A stretch of 55,000 nt of DNA. Origin: Cristatella mucedo (lineage: Eukaryota > Bryozoa > Phylactolaemata > Cristatellidae). Location of the stretch: NCBI GenBank assembly GCA_009760855.2, contig WPIO01000092.1, forward strand, positions 550,001-605,000, read 5' to 3'. The position numbers were made by a program, and so were the translations under genes. Shown piece by piece: positions 34,431-45,700 of the stretch (positions are counted from its first letter, which is position 1; each line of letters opens with the position of its first letter). Below the pieces are notes generated by a model, which saw only the letters and a list, made by a program, of their open reading frames with translations, searched no databases and was not told the origin of the DNA.

Positions 34431-35830
34431 AGGCCAGTACAAAGTGTTTCTCATGCTGCCGCCATGCTAGTATATCTCGCTGTTGTTGGGGTTGGGTGTG
34501 GGACTGGTGAGTAGGGAATCTCGACATCTGAATAGTTGGCTAGCAAGGGTTTAGGACAGGGCGGATGGGCGTGGCAAGGTCAGGTTCCCTCCTAAACCCT
34601 AAACCTGTCTACACCTATGGTGGCTCTCGTCGAATGAATGAAATGAAAGGGTATACAAAAACTCTTGTAACGAAAACAAGTGCACAGTGCTCGTTCGGAG
34701 GCCGTTGGCTTCCTTCATTCCCTATCTCAGGGCTGCTCTTGCAGCTTGGCAATTAGCAGTCAGCTCACCACGGCCGATGATGTGGTAAGGGGCAGCACGT
34801 GAATACCGTCGGTCCACATAAATGGATTGCAAGCCTGCAGTGGCTAAAGCCTCTAGAACGGCCTTGGAGAAACCGAAGGTCGAACATTGCGGTGCTGGAG
34901 CCTAGCTGCACCCGAGGGCTCCAACCGAATTGCTGCATACCGATCGTCCTGTTTCAGTGAAGCAGCAGCCTGACGGTCAGCCATTGGTGAGTGGCCCAAG
35001 CCGACGGCAAGCCAAATCCTAGGCATTCACTCAAGGCGGGCCTGCACGACGTACGTCGTGTGCATAGCAGAGCAGCCACAGGGGTCATCGAGTCACCGCC
35101 TGCCGTGGGAAATCAAAACACTGCCTCAAGCAGAACACCTGTTGGCTCTGGCTCAGCTGGTGACAGGTGCTGCTTGTGCAACGTTGGCATAACAAACGTG
35201 ATTACAGCTGGGGACTGTAGCAATAGAAGATCGTATGGCAAGCACTCTCAATCTGAGGGTGCTTCTCGGATTGCCTTGGATTCCATGCACACTGTGCGCA
35301 TCATGGCAGCATTTCCTTCGAAGTCGTGAAGTTGCCCAGTGCTTCTTAGGAAATTTAAAGTTTGACGGTGCGATTTCGACTACCAGACTGCACGCAGACC
35401 TCTACCGCATTCAACTAAGCAAATTCTCGTCGTGCGACTGAGCGGTGTTGGCGGAGAGAGATTCGAGTGCTTGCTCAAAGCTGTCTTCTCGCGTGCAGCA
35501 GCTCCCGGCACACTAGCTCTCCACACTAGTCACATCTGGTAGTCGCATTTTTTGTTTGCAGCATCACGCGCAAATCAGAGCTAGATGCAAAAGTGCTCAC
35601 CATCATCAGGCTGGCGAAGATGACACCTGGCTAGTCCCACGCTATATTCGGCGAATGAACGATTACTAGGGCTTGCCAGCAGTGCCGCTCTGCTGCTGAA
35701 GGGGTTATTGCTGAGCGGCATACTTGTCTCGTCTTAGCCACACCGGGCGTCTGCTGCTTCATTCGTGCACATGCCTGCCTGATTCGGCATGCACAAACTC
35801 TCTTGAGGGAGCCCAGCTGCTTGTCTTGGA
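34430..35830. other. No recognisable gene
   Basis: Several open frames up to 112 codons without known domains. Confidence 0.5.
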
Positions 35831-35837
35831 GCCAGCA

Positions 35838-35880
35838 GCATCGTCATCATCATCGTCATCATCATCATCAGCAGCAGCAC
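35838..35880. repeat. Compound trinucleotide repeat (CAT/CAG)
   Basis: atcgtcatcatcatcgtcat then cagcagcagc. The poly-Ser and poly-Asp frames are artefacts. Confidence 0.9.
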
Positions 35881-36079
35881 TGGCATCACTGCTGAACCTC
35901 GCCAGACTGTGCCAACGAGAGCCACGTGTCAGCCAGCACTCTAGCAACAAACTTCCCGGCTCTTCCTTCGCGGTGGGATCCGTCGTGGACCGCACGGAAT
36001 GCAGCCTAGATTAGCCAAGACTGAACAAGCGGCTGGCAATACTGAAATGCGTCACTTTTCTTGGTCTAGGGTGAAAAAC

Positions 36080-36345
36080 TTCAAATGTTTTTTTATTCAG
36101 GGTAGGAGGGAGGGAGCAAAAGACAAGTGAAAGAGTACGAGAGAAAGAGAAGACTGTTGGAAGAGGAGGCAGATCAGACGTTGAGGAAAGAGGCAGATGG
36201 TTTGGGGGAAGTGGATGGTGTGCGGGAGGCAGAGGGTGTGGGGGTAGGCAGATGGTGTGAGGGGTAGGCAGACGGTGAGAGAAGAGGCAGAGAGAGGGGT
36301 AGGAAGCAGTAGAAGGTGAGGGCAATGGTCAAGGACGGGGTAAGA
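36080..36345. repeat. Purine-rich low-complexity, GGTAGGCAGA-like units
   Basis: Repeats such as gaggcagatggtttggggga, gtgggggtaggcagatggtg and aggggtaggcagacggtgag (unit about 22-26 bp), diverged. Confidence 0.75.
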
Positions 36346-36447
36346 TGCAGCCGGTTAGAGAGGGTGGTACACATGGGTGACCGACCGGTCTGTCACAGAG
36401 CATAAGAGAGCACGAAGAAGCAGGACGATGGAGAGGAAAGGAAGCTC

Positions 36448-36500
36448 TAACTACTTTTCCCGAAAAGTAGTTATAGAAAAACATTACATTACATTACAAA
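36448..36500 (+). mobile_element. Hairpin followed by cattacatta tail
   Basis: taactacttttc / gaaaagtagtta form a perfect 12-bp stem with a 2-base spacer (36448-36473), followed by acattacattacattacaaa, which resembles a LINE B-type tail. No LINE B body precedes it. Confidence 0.55.
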
Positions 36501-37875
36501 ATAGCAACTGAAAAGCAAGCAATTATTTGCAACTGTAAGTAAAAATGGGAAAGGTTTCTCTAGAGGAGCTTCTACTGTCGCTTGCCTCCAAGCATTCGAC
36601 AGTTTCGACTGGCATGCAGCTGCACAAGCTAGGCATGCAATGCACTCCATAAACAGACTTTGCTACCCAGATAAGACAGGAAGTGATCGTGCCAACGCGC
36701 CTTTTGAAGCTACTTATCAGTAAAGTGGATCTGCAAGAACGTGCCACGTCGAGCTGACCGAGCTGTGCAGCAGAGAGTGATTGAACGAAGAAGTTTGCAT
36801 AATGCATATCTGCTTACGAATCCGCGACGGCTACGGGTTGTGAACTGAGAATTACTTAACTTATCAGCAGTAGCTTTGAACCCTTTTGGCAAACGATTTA
36901 CGTCACACGGAGAATAAGAATCCAGGCGAAGAAATATTTAGGTGCAGAATCTGAAGCCCGACAGCTTCACACTTCAGTCTTGACCTTTTTCTTGGCACTT
37001 TACGTTATTTTATTGCGCGCATGCTATCGCTGCAGAAACAAATTATTACGCCTTCTATTATGCGCGAAATGAGTCGTCGAATCTGAGAATCGCGACTACC
37101 AGATTGTGCTAATATAGTTTGCCACGCCCCCTATCGGCTGGCCGTTGAGCGTCGCTGGAGACACACCAGAACAGTGCCTGCCTAAGTAATCCAGGTCAAG
37201 TGATAGCAAGTGAATTTCGGATAGTTAGCCTCGAACGGTCCATGCTAAGATGCATCCCGGTTCAGCATATCGGTAGATTGGCTACGTACGTGGCCAGGTA
37301 CTTTGCCTTGCTTCGTTGGGCATCATTTTAGAATTATGCACCGGGACACCACCCATTGTGTTTGAAAGGAAATGTGAACAGAGCGGAATAAAATGAGTTT
37401 AGAGGACTTTAAACAATAAATACGCCTCGCGTAAATAGCATATCCATAAGCAGTGAGCCCTACCCCCCTTCGTCATAGGCAGAGATTGTGGACAGGCGAG
37501 CTTTCACGGCATTGGATTGGGACCAAAAAGATGCGTACCTATCGCAGACAGAAACGAGAAAACAAGCAGCAAAGGAATTTAAACACAATTGCCACAATCA
37601 GTGCTGAAAATTTACAGAAACGTTGCACACGACTTCAGAGCTCTGAAGAGAAAAACAAGGAGCTTCGAGCTGTTAAGACTCAACCAACTGGCCAGCTAGG
37701 CTGGCCTTACCACTAAAGAAGCAGACACACAGGCCCTGATCGTAATGAAACGCTGAAATTTCCTTTGAACAATCAAGAGCATAAGCTAGTAACGTATATT
37801 ACGTCAGACAACGCATAACTTCCGCACCGGACTGATAGGCATACCATTCGTAGATGACGAAGCGGTACTGTTACA
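36500..37875. other. No recognisable gene
   Basis: A Lys/Arg/Gln-rich open frame at 37453-37716 (plus) has no known domain and no splice context that I can support. Confidence 0.5.
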
Positions 37876-37879
37876 AAGG

Positions 37880-38020
37880 CCAAATGGTGGCTCGCTCTTC
37901 ACGACTCAGGTCAGGGGTTCAAGTCCTGCAGTAGGCAATCCTTCATTGCCCACTGCAAGCTGTGCTGATAGCTGCTAAGGCTCACCGGCCTCTATATAAA
38001 GGAGGCTGTTAAATGAACTC
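37880..38020 (+). mobile_element. SINE 2 copy
   Basis: The head (aatggtggctcgctcttcac) is followed by the B box GGTTCAAGTCC, then gcaatccttcattgcccact, gctgatagctgctaaggctc and ctatataaaggaggctgtta. Confidence 0.8.
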
Positions 38021-38029
38021 TTGAATTGA

Positions 38030-38555
38030 AGTCATTTTCCACAAACAGAGCGAACGTAAGGCGGGCAAGTCCTTGCATGACAGCAGTCAAGAAAGTCCTT
38101 ACTTTACTCGTAAGTCTATTTACTTAGCGTACCGTCGGATATTCCGGAGAAGTTGAGAGGCACGTGTACACAGCACCGACCGTAGGCTACAGCTCGCTTG
38201 TTTGAAGCCCAACGCATTACTGACTAACCACCATTTGAGATGCGTTTTATAGAATATAAACATTAGATATGACATTAAAGATTGCTTATCATGATAATCC
38301 AAGAGCTACTAATAATCTCAAGCGATATCATCAACTTACCGATTTAATATGCCAACGTTTCGGCACGAAAGGCACTGATGAGCAGACGTCATGTTTTAGG
38401 AAGGAACGAGTAATCTCCAAACGACGTGAGGGAGAGAATGGCATGTCGTGCAAAAAAGAAACTAGTAATAATATTGTCTTTCGTGCAGTGTTCTAAAAAA
38501 ATCAAATCTCCGTCCAGGTACTTTTAAGCTCGTCGAATGAGAAGTAATAGTCAAG
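38030..38555. other. No recognisable feature
   Basis: Nothing assignable. Confidence 0.5.
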
Positions 38556-38557
38556 AT

Positions 38558-38680
38558 GGCTACCAAATGCGTACCGAAAGCCGCTTAGGCTGTGAGTTCG
38601 CTATACGAAACTCTTCTTCGTAACACCCACGTAGTCTTTACAACTTTGTGGAGTTACAGACGGAGATACACTACATTTCA
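38558..38680 (+). mobile_element. LINE B tail fragment
   Basis: accgaaagccgcttaggctg, cgtaacacccacgtagtctt, gtggagttacagacggagat and acactacatt. Confidence 0.88.
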
Positions 38681-38689
38681 AGAGTTAAT

Positions 38690-39720
38690 GACAAGCAATA
38701 TTTGCCATATTCAGTGCACAACGTTGCAAGTCAGAACACAACAAGCTGCCATTATTATTCTGCGAGCAGCCAAGAAAGCTTGGATTAAAAGTCGAGACAG
38801 ACGACAAGACCGGTAGAGAAAAGGGGGTCGCAAAGAAGCCATTTGCTTAGGCTACAGCGAGTGATCCTTTGCCTCAGCGAGCGACAATGGAGCTCAACCG
38901 GTGGGCCAAACCCCACTGCAAGATAACGTTCTTAAGAAGTCTACGTGCTAATGAAATTCTGAATGTCCCTTTTTTAGTACCAAGAATGATTTTGGCAGCG
39001 GCACCGCAGAGTCGCTCGCAGACTCTTTTGGATGTACATTTACAGAAGCAGGCTCGTGCACGAGCTCATTGATTTTAAGCAATTAGTGAGAAGGTACGCT
39101 CCAGAGAGTTCGGATTTGGTTGGGGATTATAATCGAATCGGGGCTAAATGCTCAGCAATCCGGAGCCTTGTTACACACTTTTGTATTCAAAACGCTCAAT
39201 ATATTTTAATTGGGATGTAATGAAAATTAAGGATTTTGAAGTAGGATAGTTACAATAGCACGGCCAGCGAGGAATACTTCAGGGCTTTCAGCTCATTGCA
39301 GTGTAATTTTCGCTCGTATGTTTTTCGCTTTTTAGATTGCGTTAGATAGATATCTGACTGTTTTAGCCTGACCAAGTATACTCTTCCATAGGAAAGCCGT
39401 CAAATTTTGCTCTGGAAACCAGTTCTAGTGGCTTAAACAACATGAACATTAACAAGCCCCGAAAACAGGAATCTTTCTGGCGGCAACCCTGGCTTAGGGC
39501 GGATGGTTACTAACTTCCTGAAGCTTAGCGATGGCGAGGCCAGCCTAATAGTTATGGGTATCGCCAGAAAGCTTCGAGATATCAGCCTCAAGACTTGTTT
39601 CATTTAGCATCACTCCAGTGGCACGTCTGCCTGAAAACTGGGCATGCTAATTCATACCGACTTGTGATGGATGAGCACGTTGCCTCTGTCGAGTTGGGGC
39701 CTACTTCGAGCTGAGAAGAT
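38690..39720. other. No recognisable feature
   Basis: Nothing assignable on either strand. Confidence 0.5.
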
Positions 39721-40150
39721 TGCCATAACTACGCCTTGCTTCGACAAGACGCAACAGTCAAACTAGTTCTCGCGTTTGTGACAACACCGCTCCAAGACTA
39801 CTGCAATTCCCTTTATTCAATACTACTGGCGTCTGCCCTAAATCGTCTGCAGCTGGCGAAGAGCTCAGCATATGGTTTATATGTTCATATGGTCTGTCAT
39901 CAACCGCTTAGCTGGCGAATCTCGCCGCCACCGTCCGAGCTTCAATGGCTGCCTATAACGCACAGAGATGACTTCACGACCTCCTCTCTGGCCTACAGAT
40001 CGTTTCACTCACTCGCCACAGCCTAACTTTCGGACCTTGCTCCTCCAATCACTCGCTCTCGCACCGCCAGCTAGGGCTTCCATTCGTCTCACCCGCTCCT
40101 GACGTAAAATTGAAATCTTTTGGAGATCAGCCCTTCAGTTCGCACGTTCT
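39720..40150 (+). mobile_element. Degraded L2-like LINE fragment
   Basis: The post-RT region is recognisable: LQDYCNSLYSILLASALNRL, then ELQWLPITHRDDFTTSSLAYRSF, and further on aaatcttttggagatcagcc (SFGD-like). It is more diverged than the other LINE A copies and could be an older subfamily. Confidence 0.75.
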
Positions 40151-41310
40151 GGAAATCGCTTTTGGCGCAGTTATAACCGTCACGCAGCGCTCGCATCTCG
40201 AACAATAGGATGCCGGTGTTCCCTGACAGCACAGCCAGACACCGACGAAAGGTTGACCTGGGTTGATCGGCTTCCAAGGTCGTAAGCATCCACGCCATTC
40301 TACGCCCCTTTAGTTACGTTGTTTCAAAGGGCCCCCAAACAACATTGATAGTTCAGATCGATATTTCGGAAGGCAGTTGCTCCCATGCTGTCCCTAGCAT
40401 CTTGGGCGAAGGTTGCTGAGTTCCCTGACAATGTGGCTGATTAGCGACAGACCAGGGATTCCGCGTGCACTATAGTTCGTTCTACCTAGTCCAGGTTACA
40501 TACACAGTACTTGTGAGTGCCTTTGCACGCCCGTCTAAGCAAGATGCTTTGCGAGTCATTCACCCTTGGTTATTACTTCTCTTGCAGCAAGTTGCAAAGC
40601 ATCTGGACGTTCTCCTCGGATGCTCTACAAACGACTCATGACAGGCATGTTGTCACGCTTAGATAAACACGCAACAGCCAAAAGTATCGGGCTTCAGCGA
40701 CAAACATGCATAAAGCACGCAAGACGACATGGTGGTGGCCACCGGTTACTAGGACCTCTTGGTTGTGACAGGCACTGAATCACGCACAGGTAAGCACGCA
40801 AGAGCAGACATAAAAAGACAAGTTCACTGGGGCAAAGGGAAATCTGAAAAGAAAGCGTGTTTAGCAGCCTTAAATGATGCAAAGTCACTGCAGGTAGTGA
40901 CCGAAGCTCGAATTCGACGCTTTCGGTGCATACAAATTAAGACCCCAGTACCAAATAGTTTCAATTTAGTTCGAGAGACAAAAAAACGACTGGAGGCCAA
41001 AGAGAGGGTGGGGGAGAGCACACACTGTATGAGTAATGTCGGAAAGGCAGGCTGGCGAAATTGAGTGAGGCGACCGATACGCCAGACAAAGGATCTAGAA
41101 GTCGATTCGATGATCGATCGATGATTCGATAGGAAGCCAGCGAAGCTCAGACGGCATAGAGAGGGAGTATTTATTCTTAGATCATGCGAAATAAGTTCAC
41201 GGATCGATTAACAACACAAAGTTTCTTAAAAACGTTCTAAGAGATGGCGAGTACAAGACCATCAGACTATGTGGATCTAAATTGTCACGAGATCGGATGT
41301 TTGATTAGAG
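40150..41310. other. No recognisable gene
   Basis: A short clustered repeat gattcgatgatcgatcgatg lies near 41103-41130. A 101-codon plus frame at 40759-41064 is unrecognised. Confidence 0.5.
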
Positions 41311-41319
41311 TAAAGTAAA

Positions 41320-41480
41320 GGTTAGCTGATTTAATAGCCTCATTTATATAGCGGTAGATGAGCCTTGACGGCTATCACCACCGATTGAGCAGACAATGCA
41401 AAATTGCCTGCTTCAGGAGTAGAACCTACGACCACACTCGTGAAGTGCGAGCGCCTTACCCCGGGACTAAGACACAGAGA
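41320..41480 (-). mobile_element. SINE 2, antisense
   Basis: gttagctgatttaatagcct, catttatatagcggtagatg, ttgacggctatcaccaccga and aggagtagaacctacgacca are the reverse of SINE 2. The B box is mutated. It lies just downstream of the itpr 3' end. Confidence 0.8.
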
Positions 41481-41855
41481 GCAAGCAATAATCAACCCAT
41501 CCAACACAGTGGCCAACTTACCTACTTGACTTGACACTACGGATTCGTGTTGAAATGGTCCTTGCTCGTGGAGCCCGGGATAATTAAGGCCATTAGACAA
41601 TACACAATACAAATGTGTCACACCGCGATAACGGTTGCTATACTAGCATCTCAGTTCCCTTTTCACCTTATCACCAGGAATAAAAGGCTGGAGCTGGGCC
41701 CAAATATGCATGCAGAACATGGACTGGCCACAGCAACACACCGCACCATTTCTGTGGTAACCAGCCGCAGCCAGCGTTGATACAAAAATGCAATGCCCAA
41801 ACTGAAAGAGGCACAAAGAAAGCATGCCCACCTCAGATCACCTTCGAGGATTCCC

Positions 41856-41861
41856 TTTATT
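41856..41861 (-). terminator. Candidate itpr polyadenylation signal
   Basis: On the minus strand this reads AATAAA, about 800 nt after the itpr stop codon. It is the first canonical hexamer I noticed downstream. If used, the 3' UTR would be about 0.8 kb and would contain the 41941-41989 hairpin. This is inference only, as no transcript evidence is available. Confidence 0.4.
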
Positions 41862-41940
41862 GTGACCATCTAGCTAGCAGCTCACCGCACAGACAGACAG
41901 ACAGGCTTAGAGAGTTCTCCCGCCATGCAGGAGAAAGGAG

Positions 41941-41989
41941 CGGCAGCTGCAGGCTATGCACCCTGCAGGTGCATAGCCTGCAGCTGCCG
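41941..41989. repeat. Perfect inverted repeat, 22-bp arms, 5-nt loop
   Basis: The left arm (41941-41962, starting cggcagctgc) is perfectly complementary to the right arm (41968-41989, ending gcagctgccg). The loop is ctgca. The pairing stops at both outer flanks. It sits about 680 nt downstream of the itpr stop, inside the likely 3' UTR. It could be an RNA hairpin, or a foldback product of replication slippage. The uninterrupted pairing makes a typical microRNA precursor less likely. Confidence 0.9.
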
Positions 41990-42661
41990 GTCTCCAAATG
42001 TGCGCAGGCGGCCAAATGTCGCCAGACCGTCAGAGCTATGTAGCACAACTGATCCTGCACTGCGAATGATGAAAGCCTGCCTGGTTACTATAGCAACAGC
42101 CGAAAGCATTGCACGGCAAATACTCTGGTCATCAGCATTGTCAGTAGGCATCATTTGGCAAATCATGTGTAGCAAGTTGCTTACAGCAAGCAAGTGGCTA
42201 GTGCAGTGTAGCAACCCGGCAGCAGCAATGGCAGCCACCCTGCATAGTGACCAACTCATCGGCTGCTGCACGAGCGAGCACTCAGGATCAGCCACGAAGC
42301 CACAGAGGATGCTTACGAGGGGCATACACGCAGCCACCATGGCACGAAGGAAATGGACGCGAACTAGCCAAGAGAACAGAGAAGGATGCTAGCCGACGCT
42401 GATGGTGGCATTCCACAAACGTCTGGCAGCTCCTGGATCCAGCTTTGGCATCAGACGACATGTCGTACAACGCGTCCGAGCTGATCCGGCGTGCGAAGGA
42501 AACAGGAGCCCATATCGGGAAGAGGGAAGCAAGGAGCAATGCTTAGCAGATACCAAGATGGAGTGGCCAGCCAGCCAGCACTGCCAGTGAGAGCAGCAGC
42601 ACTGCCAGTCAATCCCACAGTAAGAGATGACAGCCGATGGCCGTTTACACGTTTTCTTGTC

Positions 42662-42760
42662 TCACTGGTAGTGATTCTGCCAGGTTGCCCCACTTGTCAT
42701 CATGGCATTTGACGACGACATTATGCCCATTCGTTGCCTCTGCTTTCGCTGCTCGGTCAT
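42662..42760 (-). CDS. itpr: itpr terminal exon with stop codon
   Basis: The acceptor is gcaacttttag|ATGACC. The exon reads [20 protein letters not shown], then [12 protein letters not shown] and a TGA stop. MTEQRKQ is the conserved start of the last IP3R exon (MTEQRKQKQR in human and fly). The residues after it vary between species, as here. The frame matches the previous exon (phase 0). It is 33 codons including the stop, close to the usual length of this tail. It lies 3.3 kb from the previous exon because a 1.2-kb LINE B piece occupies the intron. Confidence 0.93.
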   Translation of the reverse strand: MTEQRKQRQRMGIMSSSNAMMTSGATWQNHYQ

Positions 42761-45700
42761 CTAAAAGTTGCAATCATAAGAGATGATCAGCTAGAGCTTC
42801 AGAGCAGGGCTGCAATTTCACGGTACGGGCCGCTAGGCATGTCACACAGGCAGGCACGGACAAGCAGGCGTGAAAGAACACACATAAACACACTCCAAGA
42901 GGGTTTCCAAACACAAAAACAGAATGGGGAACAAAGAAGCCGCCACGCCTGCCCTGCAGTCGCCGACATATTTAACTGCTATTAGCCCCTCTCGGCAGGT
43001 CCAAGGATCGTGTTTATTTTAAAGCTGCTGACATACGGTAGAATAACGGAATGGGAATGTTTCTTTTATCATCCGCTCACCACAAAAACAACACATGATA
43101 TAATCCCGTATGTTCCTCTCACGTACAATTACATATTCACTCCCACCTGAATTAAGCATCGATCCTACTGGGGTCAGTAAGTCTGCCGAAAACAACTAGA
43201 CAGTCTCACACCAATTGGGCTCACTGTAACCTGATATCAACATGTGACATTTGCATTACTGCTTATACAACATGGCAGTATCGTTTCTGGTCCGTAAAGA
43301 TTATGAAGTGTCAATCAAGGCCTAACTCGTCACAGCGTGGTTTTCATTAAGCTACATTCACATGGACCAACTTTGTATGATCGATGCATCCCAACTTCTT
43401 CAGATGATTATGGTGCTATTTAGTAATCTTGATCAATTTCTTTGAGGATGTTGCTAGTTGGAGAAACGGTCATTAGAAGGTCGGATCTTGCTTATAACAG
43501 AAAATCAATAATAATAATAAAAATAAATTTGTATGGCACCCGTAGAGAACTTAATCTCTTTACAGGCACTTTGCATATGCTGTGAGAGGAAGTACGATGA
43601 CATGGTTATTGGCAACATCCACACGTCAACAAGCATAATACATGGTGAGATATAACATGCAGTGTCGTCATGTAAACTAGGTTAGCAGTAGCATGCACAG
43701 TGTCAGCACTCATAAGCACACAAAGGACCCACCAAATGCTGCCAAAAGCAGATGCGTTTTTAGCTTCTTTAATTAAATAAGTCGAATGTGGAGCACGGTC
43801 ATTAAGAGTCAGAGGATAAGTATAGCCAAGTGTCATCGTCATAGAAATGACAGCCAAGATTGCATTCGGCGATAACATCGGCTAGCAGGAGACCTTGCCT
43901 ATTTGCTTACAATTGCCGAGGCAAAAAGGAAAGAAAAAAGGCATTAAAGCAAATTTGAAATCAACCACTGTAAGTCAGCATACATCTAAAAGGCAGTCCC
44001 TTAAACACTTCAAAGCATCACGAGAGCTTTAGAGGGACTGTTAACTTCATTCTAGATTATAAGTGGAAATATTTAGATAGGTGTATGCTCACACTATCAT
44101 TAGGGCTATGATCTTCAAACGCTACACAGCAGATTACTTAATGCATGGGGCAGCAGCTGGTGGCCAGGTGGAGAAGCCTGTTGGCACACAGGGAACTTGT
44201 TTATTCCATTTAGAGAAGAGGTCAGGGTCAGCGTCAGGGTCGGAGGCAAGCGCAAGAGAGGAGGGCAGTAGCTTATCTATATATAAGGCTGCTGCTTGCC
44301 TTCTTGATATATAGCTAGCTAAAAATATGAAGTAAACATGACATATGGCCTCATGGACAAAAGGATGTTGCCAGAGAATTTTTATAGGCTAATATTTTAA
44401 AGGAGAGGGCAGAACCGGGACCTTACCTGAGCCAGCCAAAGTTGGAGCCTCGTCCTGAGAAGTGGCATGCATGCGACCTGGCTACAGCCCGATGCAGCTT
44501 GGCAGCTGCTTCCCCATGCTGGACAGGCACAAATACCAACTAGTCAGACACATGGATATCAACTAGCTCTAGCAATAAAAACACGATTCATCTGAGAAAT
44601 ATTTAAAGGGATAACGTTCGTACAAGTTAATTTGTTGCCTAATTCGTGGTGCTATGATGCTCTCCATGTAATGAAATGTATCTCCCTCTGTAACTCCACA
44701 AAGTACAAAGCCTGGGAGAGTTTTCTATAGCGCATGATAATGCAGGAGAGTTTTTTATAGCGCACTAAAAGCCTAAGCAGCTATCGGTACGCATTTGGTA
44801 GCCAGCAGACTTCATCTCACGCAACGAAGAGAAAGTGAGAAGCTGAGTCAAGAGGGCAGCTAAGGAAGTCAGTAGAATGAAAGTAGTAGCTCAGGGTGGC
44901 AGGAGAGGATGTGTCACAGTCGGCAGCAGGAGAGTAGATGTTGAATAAGAATTGTGGAAGTGTAGACCACAGTCTAAGATATAAAAAGCACATGCTTCAG
45001 TCGCCAAAGCTCTTGCAGCTAAGGAATGTAGCAGATAATTTAATGCATATGGAGGACCCGAGGGCACGAGGAGGCTAAAACTGGTTCAGCAGTTCAGCAA
45101 GGTATAACGCCATGGCAGGTCTTGCAGGTCAGTGTTAGGATTTTGCTCTGAATTCGTTGATCAACCGGGAGCCATCGCTGCTCCACCAACTTTTGGGATG
45201 TTTCGACTAACTTTGCAGCCATATTCATCACGAGCTGTAGAGGCTTAATGGCTTTTCAGGTAGCCCAGCCAAGATGGGATTGCAGTAGTCTAAGCCTAGA
45301 TTGCACCAGGGAGCTAGGTAAATTTCTATCCAGCCACTATCGTAGATAATCTTAGACAGGGATCGGATGTGATAGCTAGCTGTGGAAGCTGTCTTGTTAA
45401 TACAACTTTCAAAATTTAAGCAGTTATCAACGAGAACACCTAAATGCCAAGCACATGGTCCGGTCGAAGAACAGCATCACCAAGCATCACCAATTACAAG
45501 AGAAAAGTCTGTTAGTCCAGCCACAGGCTTCGGGTGAGTTCGGAGCTATGAGTGGGGAGTTCGGATTTATTGTCATTAAGTTTTGGCCGACATCCAAGAT
45601 CGAGTGTTTTGAAGGCAAGCATTCGGTTTAGCAGTCGCTGAGGCAGATTCCGACGGTTTAAACAACAAATACAGCTGAATATCGTCAGCATAAAAGTCAT

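Noticed and set aside
37453-37716. Basic coiled-coil-like small protein
   Set aside because: The frame is 87 codons in intergenic sequence. No homologous family is recognised and no splice or promoter context supports it.
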